Of a DNA stretch of 64,000 nt, positions 38,435 through 48,711 are shown piece by piece; the stretch's first letter is position 1; every line of letters starts with the position of its first letter. The stretch is taken from assembly GCA_002840015.1 (NCBI GenBank), contig PGZE01000027.1, forward strand, positions 1 through 64,000, read 5' to 3'. Position numbers and translations under genes: made by a program. The DNA comes from Gammaproteobacteria bacterium HGW-Gammaproteobacteria-2 (GTDB lineage: Bacteria > Pseudomonadota > Gammaproteobacteria > Xanthomonadales > Xanthomonadaceae). Below the pieces are notes generated by a model. The model did not search any database. It was not told the DNA's origin and saw nothing but the letters and a program-made list of their open reading frames with translations.

Positions 38435-39925
38435 ATGCCGGTGAGTGAAGAAATCCTGATCAACGTCACCCCGCGCGAAACGCGTGTTGCTGTCGTTGAA
38501 AATGGCATGTTGCAGGAAGTGCAGATCGAGCGCACTGCCCGTCGCGGCTACGTGGGCAATATCTACAAAGGGCGGGTGCAGCGGGTGATGCCCGGAATGC
38601 AGGCGGCTTTTGTTGATATTGGCTTGTCCCGCAGCGCATTTTTACATGCTTCCGACATCACTCGCAGCATGCCCGAAGCGGTAACGCTGAATGCCGACGA
38701 AGCGATGGTTGTCCCGCCTACGCCATCGATCAGCGAACTGCTGCACGAGGGCCAGGCAGTAGTGGTGCAGGTGCTCAAGGACCCCATCGGCAGCAAGGGT
38801 GCTCGCTTGACCACGCAATTGTCGATTCCTTCGCGTTGCCTGGTGTTGTTGCCCTATACGCACGTGCTGGGAGTTTCAGCGCGCATCGAGGATGAGCTTG
38901 AGCGCGACCGACTGAAAGCTCTGGTGGCAGCGCATGCGGGTGATTCGCCAATGGGTTACATCGTACGCACCAACGCTGACGGGCAAGGTGAGGACGTGCT
39001 CGCCCAGGACCTGGCCTACCTTGAGCGGTTATGGCAGCAAATTCGCGGGGCTATCAGCACAGCTGACGTGGGCCAGTGCATCTACGAGGATTTGTCATTG
39101 CCGCTGCGCGCCGTGCGTGACCTGATGCGCCTTGGCGTGGACAAGGTGCGTGTGGACTCGCGTGAAACCTTCGACAAGGTGCTGGCGTTTACCCGTCAGT
39201 TCATGCCCGATTGGGTTGATCGGTTGGAACATTACCCTGGCGAACGACCGATTTTCGACCTGTACGGGATCGATGACGAGATCGAGCGTGCGCTCAAGCG
39301 CGAGGTGCCATTGAAGTCCGGCGGTTCGCTGGTGCTGGATCAGACCGAGGCGATGACCACGGTTGATGTAAATACCGGTTCGTTTCTTGGCCAGCGAAAC
39401 CTGGAGGAAACGGTTTACCGCACCAATCTGGAGGCCGCGCAAGCGGTGGCAAGGCAGCTTCGGTTACGTAATCTTGGAGGCATCATCATCATTGATTTTA
39501 TCGACATGATGGATGTCGAGCATCGGCGGCAGGTGCTGCGCACCCTGGAAAAATCACTATTGCGCGACCATGCCAAAACCACGGTGTACGATTTTTCCGT
39601 GTTGGGATTGGTGGAAATGACGCGCAAGCGCACCACCGAGAGCCTGGAGCGGCAATTGTGTGAACCATGCCCGACCTGTAGCGGCCGTGGCAAGGTCAGA
39701 TCGGTCGATACCATTACTTATGAAATATTCCGCGAAATCACACGCGCCGTGCGCCAGTTTGATGCGTCGCGGTTGTTGGTGATGGCTGCACCCGTTGTGG
39801 TAAACAAGATTCTCGACGAGGAGTCCGCAGCAGTTGCCGAACTGGAGGAGTTTCTCGGAAAAAGCATTCGCTTCCAGGCTGACGAGCAGTATCTACAGGA
39901 GCAATACGATGTTGTGTTGCTCTAG
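38435..39925 (+). CDS. rng: ribonuclease G
   Basis: 496 residues. S1 RNA-binding domain at about 38-128 (GNIYKGRVQRVMPGMQAAFVDIG), the RNase E/G catalytic core with MTTVDVNTGSF and IIDFIDMMD, and the zinc-link Cys pair in CEPCPTCSGRG. No RNase E-type C-terminal scaffold. It processes 16S rRNA 5' ends and decays mRNAs. The final TAG stop lies within a repeat whose left end is CTAGCAGCCTGTCGG, exactly as for nadD. Confidence 0.95.
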   Translation: MPVSEEILINVTPRETRVAVVENGMLQEVQIERTARRGYVGNIYKGRVQRVMPGMQAAFVDIGLSRSAFLHASDITRSMPEAVTLNADEAMVVPPTPSISELLHEGQAVVVQVLKDPIGSKGARLTTQLSIPSRCLVLLPYTHVLGVSARIEDELERDRLKALVAAHAGDSPMGYIVRTNADGQGEDVLAQDLAYLERLWQQIRGAISTADVGQCIYEDLSLPLRAVRDLMRLGVDKVRVDSRETFDKVLAFTRQFMPDWVDRLEHYPGERPIFDLYGIDDEIERALKREVPLKSGGSLVLDQTEAMTTVDVNTGSFLGQRNLEETVYRTNLEAAQAVARQLRLRNLGGIIIIDFIDMMDVEHRRQVLRTLEKSLLRDHAKTTVYDFSVLGLVEMTRKRTTESLERQLCEPCPTCSGRGKVRSVDTITYEIFREITRAVRQFDASRLLVMAAPVVVNKILDEESAAVAELEEFLGKSIRFQADEQYLQEQYDVVLL

Positions 39926-40090
39926 CAGCCTGTCGGGCTTCACTTGGCACGGGCTGCAAATCCGTCTGCGCGGGGCATGTTTCCTCCGAATCTTGACCCG
40001 TAGCGGTGCTACGCGCCGGCGATCCGGCGAAAATCTGTCCTCACGCAGCCGAATTTTCGCCTCGATCAGCAAAGCCCGACAGGCTGCCAG
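39922..40090. repeat. 169-bp element with 19-bp inverted ends (copy 2)
   Basis: Left end CTAGCAGCCTGTCGGGCTT (39922-39940), right end AAGCCCGACAGGCTGCCAG (40072-40090), inverted with one mismatch. The interior contains GGCGAAAATCTG and CCTCGATCAGC, related to copy 1. It supplies the TAG of rng. It lies in the 255-bp rng-yhdP gap and leaves about 90 bp before the yhdP start. No gene inside. Confidence 0.75.
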
Positions 40091-40180
40091 CGAATCGTTT
40101 CGCACACGCCGGCATGATCGATGCAGCACCGGATGCGTCGAGCATCGGCGGGTTTTCGCCGTATTCGCTGGAGCATGCTG

Positions 40181-43100
40181 ATGTCGGGTACGTGGCATCG
40201 CAGGTTTCGCCATGCACGCCGCTGGCTGGTCTATGGCGTAGTGGTGGTGTTGGTGTTGGCAGCAACGTTGATGGCTGCGGCAAGCCAGTTGTTGCCGTTG
40301 GTAGCACAAAATCCGGGCAAGATCGCGGTCTGGTTGAGTGAGCAGACGGGCCAACCCATACGCATCGCTTCGTCAGCGGCGGTGTGGACCCGGCGCGGTC
40401 CATTGTTCACCCTTTCCGGCCTGCACATTGGTGACCCGGAAACTGGACTTGCCATTGATGAGGCACAGTTGTTGGTTTCAGTTTATTCGGGATTGATTCC
40501 CGGCCTGCCATTGACCGAACTGCGTCTATCCGGCGCCGCGCTGGCCTTGGTGCGCGATGATGAAGGGCGCTGGGGTGTGCGTGGTCTGGCTGACAGCACG
40601 GTTGCGGATAGCGATCCGTTTGATTTGTTGCAAGGCATCGGTGAATTGCAGTTGGTGGATGCCGCGCTGCACATCGACGCCCCTGCGTTGGCAATTGACT
40701 TCACCGTGCCACGCATGGGCGCGCGCATGCGGGTAAGCGATACGCGCATACGCGCCGGTGCAACTGCATGGGCCGATCCCGAATCGCCTCTATCGGCAAC
40801 CTTGGATATCGCGCGTGATGGCAGCGACGGCCGATTGTTTTTGGGTGGGCCTGAGGTTGATCTTGCTGCGTGGGCGCCGTTGCTGGCCGTTGCTGGGGTT
40901 GAGGTGCGTGCTGCTACGGGCAATCTGTCGATATGGGTCGATTTGCGTGAGCAGCAAGTCGAAGCAGTTCGTGCGTTGGTTGATCTAAATGACTTTGCTT
41001 TGCGCGGGCGGCAGCCAATAGCAATGCCATCGGGGGATGTCGAGCCACGTTTGGGTCTGGATCGATTGTTCGCCGATCTGTATTGGCAAGGAAGCCGCAA
41101 TCATTGGCAGTTGTATGCATCGCAATTGCGCATTGATGATGCCGACAGCACACAGTCATTGGATGGTGCGCGTGTCCAAAGCAGTGGCGACTTGCGCATC
41201 GAACTGCCTGAAGCCGACTTGCGTACCGTTGCCGCAGTGCTGGCGTTGAGTGATGTACCACCCCAAGGGCTGCGGCGCTGGCTTTATGGCGCCGTGCCGC
41301 GCGGCAGCGTCCAGAATTTGAGTTTTCGCAAGGATGTGCATGGCGAGATTGCAGCAAGCGGCCAGATCGACAATGTTGGTTGGTTGTCCGCTCCGGGCCG
41401 CCCTGGGGTCGAGGGGATTGCTGGCCGATTGACCATGGCAGGCGATGCGATGCGTTTTGAGCCGCAAATGCCAGCTTTTGTGTTTGACTGGCCGGAGGGA
41501 TTCGCCGCACCCATCCATGGCAGTCTTGCCGGTGCAATACTGGGCTGGCGCGACGCCAATGGTTGGCAAATCGATAGTCCCGATTTTTCCCTCGTCGCCG
41601 AAGAACTCCGCCTGGATGGGCAAGTTCGTGTAGGTGCAGCCAATGATGAGCCGCTACGCATGGATATTGCGGTCAACATGGGTGAAGCGCCCATCGTGGC
41701 GGCCAAACGCTTCTGGGTGCTCAACGACATGTCACCGTCGACAGTCGAATGGCTGAATCACGGGCTGGTCGATGGCCGTATTGACGGCGGCAAAATCCTG
41801 ATTTCCGGGCCGCTCGACGGTTGGCCGTATCGTGAGGGGCAGGGCCGATTCGCCTCGAATCTGCGCTTGGCCGATGTCAACCTGGCCTATCACCCGGACT
41901 GGCCCAATGCGCATGGATTTACGGGTGATGTCCAGTTTGTGGTGGGCGGCTTTGCCGTGCAGGCAAAAGCCAACGTGTTCGGCATTGATATTGACAAGAT
42001 CAATGGCCGCGTTGCGGATTTTCGTGATGGGCGATTACAACTCGATCTGAGCGCCAATGCAAAAGGTCAGCAACTTTTGGCGGTGGTGCGCGGCAGCCCA
42101 TTGAACGAAAAGTTTGCTGAGTCCATCGCGGGCCTGAGCATTGGCGGCAACGCCAAACTACGGGTCAGCATGGTGCAACCGCTGAAAGCTGAAGCGGGCG
42201 AGCAGCAGGTTGACGGCACGATCGATCTGATCAATGCGCCGCTGGCTGACAGTCGCTGGGATGTTGCTTTTGCCCGCGCCAATGGCCGTATCCGTTTTAC
42301 CGGCAGTGGCCTGCTTGCCGATGGGTTGTCGGTACCGGTTGGCGAGGGCATGGCCAACCTGAACATCGCCGTTGGTGACTTCACCGCCGACACTGACAAT
42401 GGCTTTGAGATGTCATTGCGTGGCCGCATGCGTGCCGATGACCTGATCGATCATTATCGCGAACTCGACTGGTTGCGGCCATGGCTGAGCGGGCAATCGG
42501 ATTGGACCGTGGCAATCGACAGAACCAAAGAGAGTGTCAAAGTGCCGGCAGTGACTCGTCTGCATGTGTTCAGCGATCTGATCGGCACGGAGTTGTTGCT
42601 GCCCCCGCCTTTGCGCAAGGGGCCGGAGCAGGAATTGCTGCTGGATGTGCGCACCCCATTGCCGCTGGCTGATGGTGAATTGCAGCTCGGTTTGGGCGGC
42701 TTGATGCGCATGCGTGCTCGGCGTGGTGCGGCAGGCCAACTCGATGGCACGTTGGCCTTTGGCCGCGCCGACGACGCATTGATCGGCAACACCGGTCTGG
42801 CGGTGATCGGTGAAGTGCCGGTGCTCGATGTGATCGGTTGGGCCGGGTTCGCCACCAGCACCCGCGATGATGATGTTGCTGCCAAGGCCTCGCCAGTGAG
42901 CCGCGTGGACCTGTCGGCAGGACAGCTCGATTTGCTGGATCGCGCGTTCTCCGAGACACAGGTACAAATGGACGTTGTCGATGATGGCGTACAACTGCAT
43001 TTCGACGGCGATCAGATCAAGGGCGTGCTCGATGTATCGAGCACATTGCCGGCGCTTGTTGGCCGTTTCAGCCGATTGCACTGGTCATCATCTCAGCCGG

Positions 43101-44005
43101 CTGGTGAAAACAGCACCCACGCAAGCGCGATCGATGTGCCACCGCTGGATTTTGTGATTGACGACCTGCGCTTTGGCGAAGCGCAGCTTGGTCGTGCGGT
43201 AATCAAGGCCTACCCGACGCCGGAGGGCTTGCATATCGAGGAACTGCAAACCCGCCATCCGGGAACGGACATCACTGCCAGCGGCGACTGGACGCAAATG
43301 GGTGGCTCGTCGCGTTCGCGGTTTGTGCTCGAATTCCGTGGTGACGACATCGGCAAAATGCTCGACACCCTGGGTTTTTCCGGGATGATCGACGGTGGCA
43401 AGGTCAAGGTGGTGATGGCGGGTAGCTGGCCTGGCTCGCCTGCAGATTTCGACATGAAGGCGCTCAATGGCACTCTGGATATCGACGTTGGTGCAGGCCG
43501 CATATTGGATGTCGAGCCTGGCGCGGGACGCATGCTGGGTTTGGTCAGCATCACCCAGATTCCGCGTCGGCTACTGTTCGATTTCAGCGATATTTTTGGC
43601 GATGGGCTGAGCTTCAACAGCTTGCGCGGTCATTTCGATATTGCCGATGGTCAGGCGCGCACCGACGACTTGCTGGTGCAGGCAGCGGCGGCGGAAATCC
43701 GCGTGCATGGCCGGGCTGGGTTGATCGATCAAGATTACGATCAAATGATCGATGTGCGGCCGAAAACCAGCAGCGTGTTCCCGGCGGTTGGCGCACTGGC
43801 CGCAGGCCCGGTGGGTGTTGCCATCGGAGCGCTGGCACAGGCGGTTTTACAAAAGCCGATGAAACATGCGGCGCGTACGGTTTATCACGTTACCGGTTCG
43901 TGGGCATCGCCCGAGGTAAAGGTAGTGGAAAAGGGGCTTGTTCCCGAGGCAGAAACCAGACCCAAATCCGAGCTAAAAGCCGCAGGCGAACCCGATTCGC
44001 AATGA
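40181..44005 (+). CDS. yhdP: YhdP-family AsmA-like envelope protein
   Basis: 1274 residues from ATG 40181, which has GGAG seven bases upstream; ATG 40175 also possible. One N-terminal membrane helix (WLVYGVVVVLVLAATLMAAA) and a very long repetitive beta-rich region typical of TamB/AsmA/YhdP proteins, with the C-terminal AsmA-like block IDVGAGRILDVEPGAGRMLGLVS and RPKTSSVFPAVGALAAGPVG. In E. coli YhdP bridges the periplasm for phospholipid transport to the outer membrane. It follows rng as in other proteobacteria and converges on the acylase gene with only 12 bp between. Confidence 0.9.
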   Translation: MSGTWHRRFRHARRWLVYGVVVVLVLAATLMAAASQLLPLVAQNPGKIAVWLSEQTGQPIRIASSAAVWTRRGPLFTLSGLHIGDPETGLAIDEAQLLVSVYSGLIPGLPLTELRLSGAALALVRDDEGRWGVRGLADSTVADSDPFDLLQGIGELQLVDAALHIDAPALAIDFTVPRMGARMRVSDTRIRAGATAWADPESPLSATLDIARDGSDGRLFLGGPEVDLAAWAPLLAVAGVEVRAATGNLSIWVDLREQQVEAVRALVDLNDFALRGRQPIAMPSGDVEPRLGLDRLFADLYWQGSRNHWQLYASQLRIDDADSTQSLDGARVQSSGDLRIELPEADLRTVAAVLALSDVPPQGLRRWLYGAVPRGSVQNLSFRKDVHGEIAASGQIDNVGWLSAPGRPGVEGIAGRLTMAGDAMRFEPQMPAFVFDWPEGFAAPIHGSLAGAILGWRDANGWQIDSPDFSLVAEELRLDGQVRVGAANDEPLRMDIAVNMGEAPIVAAKRFWVLNDMSPSTVEWLNHGLVDGRIDGGKILISGPLDGWPYREGQGRFASNLRLADVNLAYHPDWPNAHGFTGDVQFVVGGFAVQAKANVFGIDIDKINGRVADFRDGRLQLDLSANAKGQQLLAVVRGSPLNEKFAESIAGLSIGGNAKLRVSMVQPLKAEAGEQQVDGTIDLINAPLADSRWDVAFARANGRIRFTGSGLLADGLSVPVGEGMANLNIAVGDFTADTDNGFEMSLRGRMRADDLIDHYRELDWLRPWLSGQSDWTVAIDRTKESVKVPAVTRLHVFSDLIGTELLLPPPLRKGPEQELLLDVRTPLPLADGELQLGLGGLMRMRARRGAAGQLDGTLAFGRADDALIGNTGLAVIGEVPVLDVIGWAGFATSTRDDDVAAKASPVSRVDLSAGQLDLLDRAFSETQVQMDVVDDGVQLHFDGDQIKGVLDVSSTLPALVGRFSRLHWSSSQPAGENSTHASAIDVPPLDFVIDDLRFGEAQLGRAVIKAYPTPEGLHIEELQTRHPGTDITASGDWTQMGGSSRSRFVLEFRGDDIGKMLDTLGFSGMIDGGKVKVVMAGSWPGSPADFDMKALNGTLDIDVGAGRILDVEPGAGRMLGLVSITQIPRRLLFDFSDIFGDGLSFNSLRGHFDIADGQARTDDLLVQAAAAEIRVHGRAGLIDQDYDQMIDVRPKTSSVFPAVGALAAGPVGVAIGALAQAVLQKPMKHAARTVYHVTGSWASPEVKVVEKGLVPEAETRPKSELKAAGEPDSQ

Positions 44006-44017
44006 TCGTGCTGTCGT

Positions 44018-46453
44018 TCAGCGCGCATCACCCGCCGGTTGCAATCGCAAGGTGTGTGCTGTCTGGCCGGGCAGGAATGGAGTGGCCCTGCCGTGTACCC
44101 AATCACTGTGGCCGGAGCCCCAGAACGGCGATAGCGGGTGGCCACTCTGGCCGCCGGGCATGTGCAGCAAACCCTGTGCTTCGTGGCCCGGTGCCACCAC
44201 CATGCGTTCACTGGCTCCAAACGCGGGGCCTTGTACACGCGGCATGTTGTTGTCGCCGGCCAATGGCTCAAATGGCATGCACAGTTTTGCGCGCAGCATG
44301 GCGGGCAAGGCATTCGCCAACGGGTGACAGATCGCTGCGGTATTGCGTTCGCCCCACGGCCGCGCCTGTCCCGAGGCGCTGACATCGGACGAGTCGAGCA
44401 CTTCTTGCGCGGCATCGATCAGCAATGCATCCCATGTTGCGAACCGGCGTGACAGCAAGTGTGCGGGCTGCTCATTGGCCAGTTGCCAGGCGACACCTTC
44501 GATCTGCGACAGATACGGCATCGCTACCTCCTTGCCCATGGCAACTCGCGCCGGTGCCAGCAGGCCTTGTTCGATACGTTTGATGACACCCAGACGCCAG
44601 GCACGTACCAATGGGTAGCTGCGTGCATCGACGCTGGCATTTGCATCCCAGTGTTCGGCAAGCTTGGCCAATTGCGTGAGCGCGTCAATCCCATTGTGCA
44701 TCGCTCGTGCCTGCATCATTTGCTGCCAGCGGCTGAGAAATACGCTGCGATCATCAAGCTGTATCGCCATGACATCGGCTTCGTTGAACTGCTCGCGAGC
44801 GAACAGGCCGTCGCGGATTTGGCCGGCGCGTGCGCCGAGCGCATAGCCTGAATCGCCGATCATCGCCAGCGCTTCACCATCGGCCACGCGTGCGTTGGCG
44901 CTCCACAGGCGCTGTGCAGGTGGGTCGATGACGTGTGGCGGCTGCGCTTCCCAGCCGTCCCAATCGCAACCAGCCACAGGGTCGAGTGGCGCGCTGGCGT
45001 CGCAATCGCCGACCCGGTGCGGAATACGGCCCAGCAATTGCCAGGCAATTCGGCCCGAGGCATCACCGATAAGCAGGTTCTGTGCCGGGATGCCGACGCC
45101 ACGCGCAATATCCAGTGCCTCGTCGAGATCAGCTGCATGGGCAAAATCGCCAAGTCCAAAGTTCAGTCCGCCCTGATGCGCGGTCCAGCGCAAGGCTAGA
45201 CCATCATCACCATCACTTTGAGTGATCGGCCCCCAGCGGGTTTCACGCACTGTGATAACAGTGTCGGGGGCACCTTTTACCGTAATCCGTTCCTGAAACA
45301 CACGCACCGGCTCATCACCTTGCGCTGTCGCGTAGCGGGTCTGGCTGGCATCGGTATAGCGCACTCGATACCAATCCAGCCAATCGCCATAGGCGTTGGT
45401 GAAGCCCCAGGCGACATGGGTGTTGCTGCCGACGATCACTGCCGGCACACCCGGCAGGGTGAAGCCACTCACATCCACACGGCCTGCGGGGGCGCGTGGG
45501 TCGGGGTAACGTAATCGAGCACGAAACCAGATGTTGGGTGCGCGCAGCCCCAAGTGCATGTCATTGGCGACGATGGCGCGGCCATCGCCCGTCAACGCGC
45601 CGGCAACAGCAAAATTATTGCTGCCAGGCAATAGGCGTTCGCTGCTATCGGCAGCGCTGCGCTGGCTGCCATGCCGCATTTCAAGCGCCAGCGGGTGCGG
45701 GTTGAAGACGTGCAGGTCGTCATCATTGTCTGGTGCCGGCAACGTACGTAAATCCAGTTCGTCCGGGCCCGGCAGTGGCGCATTGCCGTAGGGCTCGCCC
45801 ATCAACGGTGCGTCCCAATCGGTGCCGCGTACGGCAATCAGGCGATACAAGGCATCGGGCACCACTTGCCGGATACGCCATAGGATCAACTCGCGGTCGT
45901 TGCCTTCATCTTGCAGGTCGAAGAACATCGCATAGGATGCCAATGCCGTGTCAGCGGCACGCCACGGCTCGGGTTTCGTACCCAGCAGCAGATAGGGCCA
46001 GGGCCGGACGCGCAGGGCAGCGAGCCCGGCATTGACGCCTTCGCTGTAGGCGGCAATGGCATTGCGCTGGGTGCCGGCAATCTGGGCGAAATTGGCGTCC
46101 ACGCGGGCGCGCAGGCGATGGATACGAACTTGCTTGTCGCGTTGCAGTGCAATCGGACCGAACAGTGCCGACAACTCGCCAGCAGCAGATCGACGCAACA
46201 GATCCATCTCGAAGAAGCGCTCCTGAGCATGGGCATAGCCCAGCGCGCGCATCGCATCCTCTTCGTTGTTGGCATCTACCGTGAGCACCCCGTTTGCGTC
46301 GCGATACAGCACGGCAGCTGCAGAAAGACCGGGCACAGTGAGCTCGCCATCGAGCTTGGCGAGGCTGCCCGATACCGTCCACCAACCGGCACCGATGCCT
46401 GACAGCAGCAAGACGACAAAAAGTACCGTTATGCGTTTAAGCCACTTGCCCAT
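44018..46453 (-). CDS. penicillin acylase family protein (Ntn hydrolase)
   Basis: 811 residues. N-terminal membrane anchor or signal (ITVLFVVLLLSGIGAGWW). Alpha chain with the DANNEEDAMRALGYAHAQERFFEMDLLRR motif. The nucleophile is Ser278 in LPGSNNFAVAG, where self-cleavage between Gly and Ser would release the beta chain; WGFTNAYGDW and WGERNT are also conserved. Substrates of this group range from penicillins to acyl-homoserine lactones; nothing here tells which. A periplasmic location is expected. Confidence 0.9.
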   Translation of the reverse strand: MGKWLKRITVLFVVLLLSGIGAGWWTVSGSLAKLDGELTVPGLSAAAVLYRDANGVLTVDANNEEDAMRALGYAHAQERFFEMDLLRRSAAGELSALFGPIALQRDKQVRIHRLRARVDANFAQIAGTQRNAIAAYSEGVNAGLAALRVRPWPYLLLGTKPEPWRAADTALASYAMFFDLQDEGNDRELILWRIRQVVPDALYRLIAVRGTDWDAPLMGEPYGNAPLPGPDELDLRTLPAPDNDDDLHVFNPHPLALEMRHGSQRSAADSSERLLPGSNNFAVAGALTGDGRAIVANDMHLGLRAPNIWFRARLRYPDPRAPAGRVDVSGFTLPGVPAVIVGSNTHVAWGFTNAYGDWLDWYRVRYTDASQTRYATAQGDEPVRVFQERITVKGAPDTVITVRETRWGPITQSDGDDGLALRWTAHQGGLNFGLGDFAHAADLDEALDIARGVGIPAQNLLIGDASGRIAWQLLGRIPHRVGDCDASAPLDPVAGCDWDGWEAQPPHVIDPPAQRLWSANARVADGEALAMIGDSGYALGARAGQIRDGLFAREQFNEADVMAIQLDDRSVFLSRWQQMMQARAMHNGIDALTQLAKLAEHWDANASVDARSYPLVRAWRLGVIKRIEQGLLAPARVAMGKEVAMPYLSQIEGVAWQLANEQPAHLLSRRFATWDALLIDAAQEVLDSSDVSASGQARPWGERNTAAICHPLANALPAMLRAKLCMPFEPLAGDNNMPRVQGPAFGASERMVVAPGHEAQGLLHMPGGQSGHPLSPFWGSGHSDWVHGRATPFLPGQTAHTLRLQPAGDAR

Positions 46454-46574
46454 GGTTTTTCATCCGATCTGACTTGCGTCAACAGTGTTCTGCATTGTAG
46501 GGGGCACAATCATGTTCAGGTTGACTGAACCCGGTCAAACGTGTCGTCGGGCAAACTTGTGTTGCGACCCCAAA

Positions 46575-46605
46575 TATGTGTCAAAATACGATCAATTCGC
46601 ATTCG
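46575..46605 (+). promoter_or_regulatory. possible Fur-like site upstream of feoA
   Basis: The reverse complement at about 46590-46603 reads GCGAATGCGAATTGAT, resembling part of an iron-box (AATGnGAAT repeats). It lies 15-30 bp before the feoA ATG, where Fur would block transcription. The palindrome is incomplete, so this is weak evidence. Confidence 0.27.
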
Positions 46606-46617
46606 CAGGTAAGGGTG

Positions 46618-46866
46618 ATGCTGCTCTCGCAACTGGCACAAGGGGTTATGGCGGTGATTGCCGGCGTTGATGGCGTTGGTGAGGCCGACTCGATTGCGCG
46701 CCGGTTACAAGACTTGGGTTTTGTTGATGGCGAACCCGTTCGGGTGATTGCCCGTGGCCCTTTTGGTGGTGAGCCGCTGGCGGTGCAGATTGGCTTTACC
46801 CGTTTCGCATTGCGGATCGCCGAGGCCAACCGGGTGCGCGTTGCGGTGGGGGCTGACACGCCATGA
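46618..46866 (+). CDS. feoA: ferrous iron transport protein FeoA
   Basis: 82 residues from ATG 46618, preceded by AAGGGTG; the frame opens earlier at 46576, but those residues are not family-like. SH3-like FeoA domain: GEADSIARRLQDLGFVDGEPVRVIARGPFGGEPLAVQIG. FeoA is a small cytosolic partner needed for FeoB transport. Its stop overlaps the feoB start. Confidence 0.9.
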   Translation: MLLSQLAQGVMAVIAGVDGVGEADSIARRLQDLGFVDGEPVRVIARGPFGGEPLAVQIGFTRFALRIAEANRVRVAVGADTP

Positions 46867-48710
46867 GCGCGGCGGCGATGCATATTGCCCTGGTCGGCAA
46901 CCCAAACTGCGGCAAAACCGCTTTGTTCAACCGCTTGACCGGTAGCCGGCAGAAGGTCGCCAACTATCCAGGTGTCACTGTCGAGCGCAAAGAAGGGCAT
47001 TTCCACTCAGCCACGGGGCGGCATTATCGTGTGCTCGATTTGCCAGGTGCTTACAGTCTGGATGCAGTCAGCCTGGAAGAGGTCATTACACGTGATGTCT
47101 GCCGTGGCGTGCATCCCGATGAACGCGCGCCGGAAATCATGGTGTGTGTGGTCGATGCCACAAATCTGCGACTGCATCTGCGTTTTGTGCTGGAATTGCG
47201 CGCATTGGGCCGGCCAATGATCGTGGCTTTGAACATGATGGATGCGGCTGCCCGGCGCGGCATCCGCATTGATACCGCAGCCTTGTCTGCCGAACTCGGG
47301 TTGCCAGTGCTGGAGACGATTGCGGTGCGGCGCGGTGGCAGCGATGCGCTGGTACAGGCGCTCGACACATTCTCCTGGCAGGCCGATGCAGCGAATACGG
47401 TTACGCTGAGTAAACCCGAAATGCACGCCGAAGTGCGGCGTCTGATTGCTGGTGCCGTGCATTTGCCAACACACGACCCGGTGCTGGATGAGCGTCTGGA
47501 TCGAATCTTGCTGCATCCGACTTGGGGCCTGGCGGTGTTGGCCGGCTTGATGTTCGTGATGTTCCAGGCGGTTTACGTCTGGGCGGCGCCAATGATGGAT
47601 GCCATCGACGCGTCGATCGGCAGTTTGGGCGTCTGGGCCCACGGCGTGTTGCCAGATGGCCCGCTGCGCAGTTTATTGGTGGATGGTGTGATTGCAGGCA
47701 TCGGTGCGGTGCTGGTGTTCTTGCCGCAAATCCTGATTTTGTTCACCTTCATATTGCTGCTTGAGGAAAGCGGCTATTTGCCCCGTGCCGCATTTTTGCT
47801 CGATCACACCATGGCATCGGCGGGTTTGTCCGGGCGTTCGTTCATTCCGCTGCTATCCAGTTTCGCCTGTGCAGTGCCCGGCATCATGGCAGCGCGTTCG
47901 ATTGCCGATCCGCGTGATCGACTGGCGACCATCCTGGTAGCACCGTTGATGACCTGCTCGGCACGGCTGCCGGTGTATGCGCTGTTGATCGCTGCGTTCA
48001 TCCCGCGGCAGCAAGTGCTGGGTGTATTGAATCTGCAAGGTTTGGTGCTGTTCTCGCTTTATGTGTTCGGCATCGTCAGCGCGCTGGCGGTAGCGTATGT
48101 GATGAAAAAATGGCGCCGTGATGGCGGCGAACACCCCCTGCTGCTGGAGCTGCCGTCGTATCGCCTGCCGCACCCGCGTGATTTGTTGCTTGGGTTGTGG
48201 GAGCGCGCCTTGATCTTCTTGCGCCGCGTCGGCGGCGTCATTCTGGCGATGACCATTTTGCTGTGGTTCCTGCTCTCATATCCGGGCATGCCTGATGGTG
48301 CTGCCGGCGCCGCGATTGATTACAGTTTTGCCGGTCGCATCGGTCACGCAATGACGCTGCTGTTTGCACCGATTGGTTTTGACTGGCGCATCTGCATTGC
48401 CCTGATTCCGACCATGGCCGCACGCGAAGTGATGGTGTCATCGCTGGCCACCGTTTACGCGGTAGCGGCGGATGATCAGGCGGCGCAGGCGTTGTCGCCG
48501 TTGCTGGCACAGGATTGGTCGTTGGCGACGGCGCTGGCGCTGCTGGTGTGGTTCGTTTACGCGCCGCAGTGTGTCTCTACGCTGGCCACGATCCGACGCG
48601 AAACCAATTCCTGGAAACAGGTCGGCATCGCCGCCGGCTACCTGTTCGCGCTTGCCTATCTGGCTGCCTTTGTCACCTACCGCGTGGCGCTCTGGCTTGG
48701 GGCAGGCTGA
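46863..48710 (+). CDS. feoB: ferrous iron transporter FeoB
   Basis: 615 residues. N-terminal G-domain with G1 GNPNCGKT (12-19), G3 LDLPGAYSL and G4 NMMD, followed by the helical GDI domain and about eleven membrane helices carrying the paired gate motifs (SAGLSGRSFIPLLSSFACAVPGI and the later ALIPTMAAREVMVSSLATVY). It imports Fe2+ across the inner membrane. At 615 residues it is the shorter form without the extended enterobacterial C-terminus. ATGA overlap with feoA shows coupling. Confidence 0.94.
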   Translation: MSAAAMHIALVGNPNCGKTALFNRLTGSRQKVANYPGVTVERKEGHFHSATGRHYRVLDLPGAYSLDAVSLEEVITRDVCRGVHPDERAPEIMVCVVDATNLRLHLRFVLELRALGRPMIVALNMMDAAARRGIRIDTAALSAELGLPVLETIAVRRGGSDALVQALDTFSWQADAANTVTLSKPEMHAEVRRLIAGAVHLPTHDPVLDERLDRILLHPTWGLAVLAGLMFVMFQAVYVWAAPMMDAIDASIGSLGVWAHGVLPDGPLRSLLVDGVIAGIGAVLVFLPQILILFTFILLLEESGYLPRAAFLLDHTMASAGLSGRSFIPLLSSFACAVPGIMAARSIADPRDRLATILVAPLMTCSARLPVYALLIAAFIPRQQVLGVLNLQGLVLFSLYVFGIVSALAVAYVMKKWRRDGGEHPLLLELPSYRLPHPRDLLLGLWERALIFLRRVGGVILAMTILLWFLLSYPGMPDGAAGAAIDYSFAGRIGHAMTLLFAPIGFDWRICIALIPTMAAREVMVSSLATVYAVAADDQAAQALSPLLAQDWSLATALALLVWFVYAPQCVSTLATIRRETNSWKQVGIAAGYLFALAYLAAFVTYRVALWLGAG

Positions 48711-48711
48711 G

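Noticed and set aside
39943-39960. TGGCAC followed by TGCAA resembling a sigma-54 promoter
   Set aside because: Spacing does not fit the -24/-12 rule and the site lies inside a repeat just after rng.
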